Below, one piece after another: positions 1-5,552 of a stretch of DNA of 5,552 bases. The stretch spans positions 1-5,552 of the forward strand of contig JADGGM010000247.1 of NCBI GenBank assembly GCA_019689955.1. The letters run 5' to 3'. A model generated the notes under the pieces. It saw only the letters and a list, made by a program, of their open reading frames with translations, ran no database searches and had not been told where the DNA came from. Origin of the DNA: Gemmatimonadaceae bacterium. Its GTDB lineage: Bacteria; Gemmatimonadota; Gemmatimonadetes; Gemmatimonadales; Gemmatimonadaceae. Position numbers and translations under genes: made by a program. Numbering within the stretch: position 1 is the first letter of the stretch; each line of letters begins with the position of its first letter.

Positions 1-874
1 GCGCATGGCGGCGCGGCTCGGCGCGCCCGCGCCCCGGCGGGCGGCCGCGGTGCGGCGTCCGGCGTTCCCTGCCGAGCTCCGGGCGCGCACCGGCGGCGGG
101 GGGCGGGTGCGCGCCGCGCTGCGCATCGCCGCCGTGCTCGTGGTGGGGATCGGCGGCGGGCTCCTCTGGCGTGCCGCGCCGTGGCGTGGCGCCGCGGCGT
201 CCACGCACGTCGCGATGCGCGAGTTCGCGGCCGAGCGCGGCGAGCGCGCGATCGTGCGGCTCAGCGACAGCACGCGCATCGTGCTCGCCGCGGAGAGCCG
301 GCTGTGGGTGCCCAACGACTTCGGCGTGCGTGCGCGCTCGGTGCGGCTCGAAGGGGAGGCGTACTTCGAGGTCGCGCACGACGCCGCGAAACCCTTCGTG
401 GTGCACGCCGCGCGCGCGGTCACGCAGGTGCTCGGGACGCAGTTCAGCGTCCGCGCGTACCCCGGGGACCAGCGGGTGGACGTGGTGGTCCGGTCCGGGC
501 GCGTGGCGCTCCGCGCCGCCGACGCGCCGCCCGCCGCGGGGACGGTGCTCACGCGCGGCGACGCCGGACACCTCGACAGCGCGGGCACGATGACGGTCGC
601 GCGCCACGTGGACGTGGACGCCGCGCTCGCGTGGACCACCGGCCGGCTCGCCTTCGACAAGGTCCCCTTCCGCGATGTGGCGCGCGAGATCGAGCGGTGG
701 TACGGACTCTCGATCCAGCTTGCCGACCCCGCGCTCGCCGACCGGCGCGTCACCGCCTCGTTCGCGGATGAATCCTCGGACGAGGTGCTCGACGCGCTCG
801 CGCTCCTCGTGAACGCCCGCGTGGAGCGGCACGGTACGGCGGCCACCTTCCGGGCCAAGCCCTCCCAACCATGA
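1..874 (+). CDS. FecR-family anti-sigma factor (periplasmic signal transducer), 5' end outside window
   Basis: An inner-membrane regulator that would hold an ECF sigma factor and release it when the cognate outer-membrane receptor signals. Counting from the first visible ATG (position 5), residues 38-57 form one membrane helix (core IAAVLVVGIGGGLLW). Residues about 75-170 match the FecR domain, with the hallmark stretch VRLEGEAYFEVAHD followed by KPFVV and VLGTQFSVRAY. Residues about 213-285 match the C-terminal DUF4974/STN-like domain (LAFDKVPFRDVAREIERWYG). The family usually begins with a cytoplasmic sigma-binding segment (DUF4880). Here the frame stays open to base 1, and the residues around the ATG (RMAARLG) look like the tail of that segment. 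I therefore treat the ATG at 5 as internal and the gene as cut by the window edge; a genuinely short protein of 289 aa is the less likely alternative. The stop at 872-874 lies 68 bases before the preferred receptor start. Family assignment is firm; the sigma partner is inferred. Confidence 0.9.
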   Translation, partial: RMAARLGAPAPRRAAAVRRPAFPAELRARTGGGGRVRAALRIAAVLVVGIGGGLLWRAAPWRGAAASTHVAMREFAAERGERAIVRLSDSTRIVLAAESRLWVPNDFGVRARSVRLEGEAYFEVAHDAAKPFVVHAARAVTQVLGTQFSVRAYPGDQRVDVVVRSGRVALRAADAPPAAGTVLTRGDAGHLDSAGTMTVARHVDVDAALAWTTGRLAFDKVPFRDVAREIERWYGLSIQLADPALADRRVTASFADESSDEVLDALALLVNARVERHGTAATFRAKPSQP

Positions 875-942
875 GCGTGCCCATCGCCTCTCGTGCGGCG
901 GCACGCGCCGCGTGCTCCCTCCTGCCACTCCGAGGAACTGCC
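875..942 (+). promoter_or_regulatory. Leader between anti-sigma and receptor genes with two competing hairpins
   Basis: This 68-base spacer exists if the receptor starts at 943. It holds a perfect 5-bp hairpin (892-896 CGTGC pairs with 901-905 GCACG, 4-base loop) and an overlapping perfect 6-bp hairpin (901-906 GCACGC pairs with 910-915 GCGTGC, 3-base loop). Both use the same GCACG arm, so they cannot form together. A further GCGTGC copy at 875-880 could also pair with that arm. No T-run follows, so this is not a classical terminator. It could affect mRNA processing or receptor translation, or be chance in GC-rich DNA. The pairing is directly seen; the function is inference. Confidence 0.35.
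932..936 (+). promoter_or_regulatory. Shine-Dalgarno that decides the receptor start at 943
   Basis: GAGGA sits 6 bases before the ATG at 943. The upstream in-frame ATG at 871, which overlaps the fecR stop, is preceded by a pyrimidine-rich stretch (CCCTCCCAACC) with no such motif. The protein from 943 also opens directly with a signal peptide, whereas the extra 24 residues from 871 do not look like one. Confidence 0.75.
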
Positions 943-3900
943 ATGCATTGGACCACGACCTGGATCGCGCTGTGTGCGGCTGCCCTCGTCGGCCGCGGCG
1001 CGCCCGCGGCAGCGCAGCGGACCGGTGCTCGGCCGCCGGCCCCGATCGCGTCGACCGCGCAGTACGTCCCGCTGGACAGCCGCGCCGCCGACCCGCGCAC
1101 GGAGCAGGCGTTGACGATCGACCTCACGCGCGCCACGATCGCCGACGCGCTCGATGAGATCGGGCGGCGCGCGGGGGTGCGCGTGCTCTACGGCGAGGAC
1201 GTGCTGCGCACGACGCGCCGCGTGACCGTCCACCTCGACGACGCGCCACTCGGCCGCGTGCTCGCCACTGTGCTCCGCGACACCGGGCTCGAGCCCCTCA
1301 TCTCCGAGGACGGCGCGTCGGTGCTCGTCAAGCGTGCCGCGCACAAGGCGGCGCCCGCCGACGGCGCCATCCACGGCCACGTCACCGACGCAACCTCGCA
1401 CGCGCCGGTCGGCGGGGTGCTCGTCACCATCGTCGGGACCCCCTTGCGTACGCAGACGAACGACGCCGGGGAGTACCTCTTCGCGCACGTGCCCGCGGGG
1501 ACCGTGCGCGTGCACGTGGCGCGCATCGGCTACGCGCCGGCCGAGGCCCAGGTGGTCGTCACCGACGGGGCCACGACGACCGCCGACTTCGCGCTGCAGC
1601 AGACCGCCGTCGCGCTCGACCAGGTGGTCGTCACCGCGACCGGCGAGCAGCGGTCCAAGGAGATCGCGACCAGCCTGTCCACCATCGGCGCGGAGGACTT
1701 CCAGCACGCCCCCGTCTCCAACCCGCAGGACGTGCTCGTCGGACGCGCCGCCGGGGTCACCGTGATCGCGAACGGGGGCGCGCCCGGCGCGGGTGGAACG
1801 ATCCGCCTCCGCGGGGTCAACAGCATCACGCAGGGGAACAGCCCGATCATCTACGTCGACGGCGTGCGGATGTACAGCGATCTCGTCCCCGCCGGCTACG
1901 GCGGGCGGCAGGGGTACCTCCCGCTCAACGACATCAGCGCGGCCGACATCGACCACGTGGAGATCGTCAAGGGCGCCGCCGCGACCACGCTGTACGGCAC
2001 CGAGGCGTCCGGCGGCGTGATCCAGATCTTCACCAAGCGCGGCGCCACGGGGCGCGCGACGTGGAACTTCGGCGCCACCGGTGGGCTCAACCACATGGGG
2101 CACATCGGCCCGTCGTCCGACCCCACGGGGCTCTTCATCAACCAGTGCCGTGGGCCGAACCTCGTGAACTCCGAGGGCGACCCCTTCGTCGACGTGGGCT
2201 GCCCGGCCAGCGGCACGTATCTCCACGATGGCCGCCTGCAGCGCTACACCGCGTCCGTGGCCGGGGGCACGGACCAGATGAGCTACTTCACCTCGGCCAA
2301 CTACAGCGACGAGAGCGGCGTGCTCCCCACGAGCTGGAGCAAGGACGGCGGCTTCCGCGGCAACTTCGGCTTCCGCCCCACCGACAAGCTCCAGATCACC
2401 GTCAACACCGCGTACGAGAAGCGGAAGACGCGCTGGGCCGCCGACGGCGACAACTCCGAAGGGCTCATGCTCAACGCGAGCCGCGCCGACGCGGGCTACA
2501 TGGTCGGCGTCGGCCGGTGCGCGGAGTACACCGGGCCGGCGACGTGCGTCGACAACAGCGCGGTGTTCACCGACCAGCTCTTCACCAACGTCGACCACGT
2601 GACCGGCGGGGTCACGCTGCGCCACGACGCGACTGCGCAGCTCTCGAACCGCCTCACCGTGGGGTTCGACCTCAACTCGAACATCCACGACACCGGGATC
2701 CCGTGGGGGTACCCGGAGCCGGGGTTGGAGCTGGGGTACCTGTGGCACGAGGACCGGCGCCACACGAAGCTCTCGCTCGACTACGTGGGCTCGTTCCGGA
2801 GCGACATCCGCCCGTCGCTCACCTCGGCGTTCTCCTGGGGCGGACAGCTCTTCCGCGACTACGACCGGTGGACGGAGGTCGACGTCTCCAACTTCGCCGG
2901 TCCCGGCACGCCGACGCTCGTGAACGGGGGCGTGGCGGAGGTCTACGGGGACAACGTGCTCTCGGTGGTGAACGCCGGGTTCTTCGCGCAGGAGGTCGTC
3001 GGGTGGCGCGACCGGCTGTTCGTGACCGGCGGCATCCGCGTGGACGGGAACAGCGCCTTCGGCGACCGGTTCGGGCTCCAGGCCTACCCGAAGATCAGCG
3101 CGTCGTACGTCCTCTCGTCGCACGCGTTCTGGCCCAAGTGGTGGGAAACGATGAAGCTGCGCGCCGCGATCGGCGAGTCGGGGAAGGCGCCGGGCGCGTT
3201 CGACGCGGTGCGCACGTGGACGACGACCCCCGCGGACAGCGGGCACACGGGGTTCCTCCCGGCGCAGATCGGGAACGCGGACCTGGGCCCCGAGCGCACG
3301 CGCGAGATCGAGGTCGGGTTCGACGCGAGCGCGTTCGCCGGGCGGGTGACGCTCGAGGCGAGCGCGTTCCGCGCGCGCACGTACGATGCGCTCGTCGGCT
3401 TCGCGCTCCCGCCGTCCAAGTGGACGGGGGGGACGCAGCTCGTGAACGCGGGAACGCTGGAGAACCGCGGGATCGAAGCGCAGCTCGCCGTGGGGCTCCT
3501 GCGCACGCCGTCGGTCGACTGGACCGCGCGCGTGAACCTCTCGCTCCTCGGGAGCAAGGCGATCGACCTGCACGGGGAGGAGATCGACACGTACTTCGGC
3601 ACGTCCGTGCGCGAGGGGTACGCGATCCCGACGTACTTCGGGGAGCGCGTGACCAACCCTGATGCGATCGCCGACCCGATCATCGAGGAAGATCAACCGC
3701 TGGGGCGGCAGTACCCGAACCGGATCATCGGGCTCGGGACCACGGTGATGCTCGCGCAGCGGCTCGTGCTCGACGCGGTCGGGGAGGCGCAGTACGGCGG
3801 CCACCTCGTGAACTACACGGGCTACCAGAACGAGCGGCGCGGGGCGTGGGTGCCGTGCTACGACGTGCAGCGCAAGCTCGCGGCCGCGGAGGAGGGGGAC

Positions 3901-4236
3901 GCGACGGCGCTCGACGGGGTCACGGCGTTCCAGCGCGCGCAGTGCAGCCAGGACCCGAGCGTACGCAGCGCCGACTTCTGGGTGCAGCCGACGGACTTCT
4001 TCAAGCTCCGCTCGGTCTCGCTCACGTACAACCTTCCCGCGCGGTGGATCCGCGGCGCGAGCGCGGCGAGCATCACGCTGGCGGGGCGGAATCTCTTCAC
4101 CTGGACACGCTACGGCGGGACCGACCCGGAGGTGCAGGACGTGACCGACGCGGGGATCAACGCGCTCGGCCGGCGCGACTACTACAATCTGCCGAACTAC
4201 AAGACGTTCGAGCTCTCGGCGCGGATCACCTACTGA
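943..4236 (+). CDS. SusC/RagA-like TonB-dependent outer-membrane receptor with STN signalling domain
   Basis: A TonB-powered outer-membrane transporter expected to pair with the SusD lipoprotein encoded next. Numbering is from ATG 943 (1097 aa). Residues 1-24/25 are a signal peptide ending APAAAQ. About 57-131 is a secretin/TonB short N-terminal (STN) domain (LTIDLTRATIADALDEIG to ASVLVKR). About 142-218 is a carboxypeptidase-regulatory-like beta domain (GAIHGHVTD, NDAGEYLF, VPAGTVRVHV). At 226-234 is the TonB-box-like DQVVVTATG. About 240-367 is the SusC plug (IRLRGVNSI, PIIYVDGVR, VEIVKGAAATTLYGTEASGG, IQIFTKRG). The rest is the beta-barrel, closing with the aromatic C-terminus FELSARITY typical of BAM-inserted proteins. 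Length fits SusC (about 1000-1100 aa). STN next to a fecR gene implies regulation by surface signalling. The mature protein has only six cysteines, in three close pairs. An upstream start at 871 (1121 aa) overlaps the fecR stop but lacks an RBS. The substrate is unknown. Confidence 0.95.
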   Translation: MHWTTTWIALCAAALVGRGAPAAAQRTGARPPAPIASTAQYVPLDSRAADPRTEQALTIDLTRATIADALDEIGRRAGVRVLYGEDVLRTTRRVTVHLDDAPLGRVLATVLRDTGLEPLISEDGASVLVKRAAHKAAPADGAIHGHVTDATSHAPVGGVLVTIVGTPLRTQTNDAGEYLFAHVPAGTVRVHVARIGYAPAEAQVVVTDGATTTADFALQQTAVALDQVVVTATGEQRSKEIATSLSTIGAEDFQHAPVSNPQDVLVGRAAGVTVIANGGAPGAGGTIRLRGVNSITQGNSPIIYVDGVRMYSDLVPAGYGGRQGYLPLNDISAADIDHVEIVKGAAATTLYGTEASGGVIQIFTKRGATGRATWNFGATGGLNHMGHIGPSSDPTGLFINQCRGPNLVNSEGDPFVDVGCPASGTYLHDGRLQRYTASVAGGTDQMSYFTSANYSDESGVLPTSWSKDGGFRGNFGFRPTDKLQITVNTAYEKRKTRWAADGDNSEGLMLNASRADAGYMVGVGRCAEYTGPATCVDNSAVFTDQLFTNVDHVTGGVTLRHDATAQLSNRLTVGFDLNSNIHDTGIPWGYPEPGLELGYLWHEDRRHTKLSLDYVGSFRSDIRPSLTSAFSWGGQLFRDYDRWTEVDVSNFAGPGTPTLVNGGVAEVYGDNVLSVVNAGFFAQEVVGWRDRLFVTGGIRVDGNSAFGDRFGLQAYPKISASYVLSSHAFWPKWWETMKLRAAIGESGKAPGAFDAVRTWTTTPADSGHTGFLPAQIGNADLGPERTREIEVGFDASAFAGRVTLEASAFRARTYDALVGFALPPSKWTGGTQLVNAGTLENRGIEAQLAVGLLRTPSVDWTARVNLSLLGSKAIDLHGEEIDTYFGTSVREGYAIPTYFGERVTNPDAIADPIIEEDQPLGRQYPNRIIGLGTTVMLAQRLVLDAVGEAQYGGHLVNYTGYQNERRGAWVPCYDVQRKLAAAEEGDATALDGVTAFQRAQCSQDPSVRSADFWVQPTDFFKLRSVSLTYNLPARWIRGASAASITLAGRNLFTWTRYGGTDPEVQDVTDAGINALGRRDYYNLPNYKTFELSARITY
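1548..1636 (+). repeat. 17-bp exact direct repeat flanking the carboxypeptidase-like domain / TonB-box junction
   Basis: The 17 bases CCAGGTGGTCGTCACCG occur at 1548-1564 and again at 1620-1636. The copies are 72 bases apart, exactly 24 codons, so both are read in the same frame as QVVVT. The first lies on a late strand of the carboxypeptidase-like domain; the second is the TonB-box-like segment. Recombination between the copies would delete 24 residues without a frameshift. It may simply reflect similar beta-strand sequence with biased codons. Confidence 0.6.
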
Positions 4237-4237
4237 G

Positions 4238-5470
4238 ATGCGAGGCGCGACGACCATGATGACGCGGCAACTCTGGCAGCGCACGGCCCTCCTCGCCGCC
4301 GCGCTCTCCGCGGCCGGGTGCGGGCTGCTCGATGTGTCGAACCCCGGCCCCACGGAGGACAGCCAGCTCGACAACCCCGGCGCGGTGTCCGGGATCGTCG
4401 CCGGGATGTCGGCGGCGATGTCGGATGCGCTCAATTACCTGATCGAGATGGACGGTGTGGTGAGCGGCGAGCTGGCGTTCTCCGGGAGCTTCGGGAACTT
4501 CGGCGGCGTGAACGGCATCGTCTCCCCCGAGGACGAGAACTCCACGTGGTCGCGCGTGCAGCAGGCGCGGATCACGGCGGAGGAGGGGATCACCCGCATG
4601 CAGTCGACGCTCGGCGACGGCTACGCATCGAGCGCGTACGCCGCGCGCGCGAACGTGCTCGCGGGGGTCGCCAACCGGTTCATCGGCGAGAGCTACTGCA
4701 ACGCGGTGATCGACGGCGGCCCGCTCCTCGACCGGACGACCGCGTTCGAGCGCGCGGAGCAGTACTTCACCGACGCCATCGCGATCGGCACGGCCGCGGG
4801 GAACGACGACTATATGATGGCGGCGTACGGCGGGCGCGCGGAGGTGCGCGCGGACCTCGGGCGGTGGACCGAGGCGATCGCCGATGCCGCGCACGTCCCC
4901 ACGGAGTTCGAATACGATGCGCTCTTCAGCGCGGACAACTCGTCGCTGAACAACGCGGTGAACTACGACACGCACAAGGTCTACTCGTTCACCGTCGCGG
5001 GGACGCCGCGCGCGAGCATCACCAACGACCCGCGCACGCCGTGGGACACGGTGCACGCGAGCGACGGCAGCGTCCAGAAGGGGGCGGACGGCGTGTCGCC
5101 CGTCTACCGGCAGCGGAAGTACCCGAGCCTCGATTCGCCGATCCCGCTCGTCAAGGGTGCGGCGCTCCGGACACTCGAGGCGGAGGCCGCGCTCCTGAAC
5201 AGTGACGTCGCGGGCGCGGTCGCGGCGATCAACCAGGAGCGGAGCTTCTACGGGCTCTCGTCGATCCATCCGGGGATCAGCCTCGACTCGGCGTGGGCGC
5301 TCCTGCGCAACGAGCGGAGCGCGGTGACGTGGCTCGAGGGGCGCCACCTGTGGGACGAGAGCCGCTGGTTCGCGGCCACGGGCCCGGCGCACGACGACTT
5401 CATGCGCGACCGCTCGCTCTGTCTCCCGGTGAGCCAGGACGAGATCGACGCCAACCCGAACATCCCATGA
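4238..5470 (+). CDS. SusD/RagB-like nutrient-binding outer-membrane lipoprotein
   Basis: The surface lid protein that captures substrate and passes it to the SusC channel encoded just upstream. Numbering is from ATG 4238 (410 aa). The signal peptide (core TALLAAALSAAGC) has a lipobox with Cys28 as the lipidated residue, followed by LLDVSNPGP, a typical SusD N-terminus. Residues about 165-220 are TPR-like helices (AEQYFTDAIAIG, YGGRAEVRADLGRWTEAIAD). The C-terminal SusD signature is clear: LEAEAALL near 313-320, NERSAVTWLEGRHLWDESRW at 358-377, and the family-type ending LPVSQDEIDANPNIP. It is intact but on the short side for SusD. The gene starts 1 base after the receptor stop, so translation is probably coupled. 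The start is uncertain: ATG 4256 (404 aa) has a GAGG 10 bases upstream and gives a more usual signal-peptide n-region, while ATG 4238 has no visible RBS. Two further cysteines (154 and 395) remain in the mature protein. The ligand is unknown. Confidence 0.93.
   Translation: MRGATTMMTRQLWQRTALLAAALSAAGCGLLDVSNPGPTEDSQLDNPGAVSGIVAGMSAAMSDALNYLIEMDGVVSGELAFSGSFGNFGGVNGIVSPEDENSTWSRVQQARITAEEGITRMQSTLGDGYASSAYAARANVLAGVANRFIGESYCNAVIDGGPLLDRTTAFERAEQYFTDAIAIGTAAGNDDYMMAAYGGRAEVRADLGRWTEAIADAAHVPTEFEYDALFSADNSSLNNAVNYDTHKVYSFTVAGTPRASITNDPRTPWDTVHASDGSVQKGADGVSPVYRQRKYPSLDSPIPLVKGAALRTLEAEAALLNSDVAGAVAAINQERSFYGLSSIHPGISLDSAWALLRNERSAVTWLEGRHLWDESRWFAATGPAHDDFMRDRSLCLPVSQDEIDANPNIP
4242..4245 (+). 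promoter_or_regulatory. Possible Shine-Dalgarno for an alternative susD start at 4256
   Basis: GAGG lies 10 bases before ATG 4256, a longish but usable spacing, and lies inside the frame opened by ATG 4238. It favours the 404-aa form, in which 21 residues precede the lipobox cysteine. Weak evidence, because GAGG is common in this composition. Confidence 0.35.
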
Positions 5471-5552
5471 GGGGGCGGCGCGCGCGGCTCGTCCCGCTCG
5501 TCGCGGTCGCGCTCGCGGCGTGCGCCTCGCCGCGCGCACCGCAGGTGGCGAC
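5467..5552 (+). CDS. N-terminus of a putative lipoprotein, cut by the right window edge
   Basis: ATG 5467 overlaps the susD stop as ATGA, and the frame stays open to the end of the window (28 complete codons). The translation begins MRGRRARLVPLVAVALAACA: a positively charged n-region with four arginines, a hydrophobic core (LVPLVAVALAA) and a LAAC lipobox with Cys19 as the likely lipidation site. It is followed by SPRAPQVA, a typical flexible linker start. No good RBS is seen, which fits translational coupling to susD. A type II signal peptide directly after a susCD pair suggests a periplasmic or surface enzyme or binding protein acting on the same substrate, but nothing of the mature domain is visible, so no function is assigned. 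Confidence 0.75.
   Translation, partial: MRGRRARLVPLVAVALAACASPRAPQVA

Noticed and set aside
5..60. ATG at 5 as the true start of the anti-sigma gene
   Set aside because: Only 4 bases precede it so no RBS can be judged, the frame is open upstream, and the family's cytoplasmic N-terminal segment would be missing. An internal methionine is more likely.
892..920. Hairpin as a rho-independent terminator between the anti-sigma and receptor genes
   Set aside because: No T-run follows the stem (TCCCTCCTGCC instead) and the stems are short, so it does not meet the terminator pattern. Kept only as a possible regulatory fold.
2061..3662. Long open frame on the + strand inside the receptor gene in another frame (533 codons)
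   Set aside because: Arg-rich, repetitive composition with no motifs; it overlaps the well-supported barrel sequence. GC-driven absence of stops explains it.
3084..3683. Minus-strand open frame of 199 codons within the receptor gene
   Set aside because: Ser/Pro/Arg-rich with no recognisable family features and no RBS or independent context; an antisense shadow.
4234..4260. Separate promoter or terminator between the susC-like and susD-like genes
   Set aside because: At most 19 bases separate them (1 base with the upstream start). No stem or -35/-10-like element is visible, so co-transcription is the simpler reading.
4226..5539. Long open frame on the minus strand opposite the susD-like gene (437 codons)
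   Set aside because: The translation is a low-complexity Arg/Ala/Val/His-rich string with no domain, signal peptide or recognisable motif. It is the antisense shadow expected in very GC-rich coding DNA and conflicts with the clear SusD protein on the + strand.

Overview
The window is about 5.5 kb of very GC-rich DNA (roughly 70% by eye). All genes are on the + strand and packed end to end. The protein sequences point to Gemmatimonadota or a close relative in the FCB group. The evidence is a SusC-type TonB-dependent receptor with a 'YGESG/IGESG'-like strand motif and a SusC-style plug, a compact SusD lipoprotein whose C-terminus ends 'DANPNI', and the high GC. This taxonomic placement is inference from family resemblance, not a search result.

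Layout: (1) 1-874, the 3' part of a FecR-type anti-sigma factor gene: a transmembrane helix, the periplasmic FecR domain and a C-terminal DUF4974/STN-like domain. Its N-terminal cytoplasmic part runs off the left edge. (2) 875-942, a short leader holding two mutually exclusive small hairpins and a clear Shine-Dalgarno. (3) 943-4236, a complete SusC/RagA-like TonB-dependent receptor that carries an N-terminal STN signalling domain. (4) 4238-5470, a complete SusD/RagB-like surface lipoprotein starting 1 base after the receptor stop. (5) 5467-5552, the first 28 codons of another lipoprotein, overlapping the susD stop by 4 bases and running off the right edge.

Working model: this is a cell-surface-signalling nutrient uptake operon. 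Substrate captured by SusD passes into the SusC barrel. Loading would be reported by the receptor's STN domain to the periplasmic C-terminus of the FecR protein, which would free an ECF sigma factor, probably encoded just left of the window, to transcribe the operon. The substrate (glycan, peptide or other) cannot be told from this sequence. The downstream lipoprotein may be the enzyme or binding protein that would define it.

No RNA genes, CRISPR, insertion sequences or convincing terminators were seen. The architecture is a known type. The points most worth a second look are the paired cysteines in the receptor loops, the competing hairpins in the anti-sigma/receptor leader, the in-frame repeat at the TonB box, and the unknown coupled lipoprotein.
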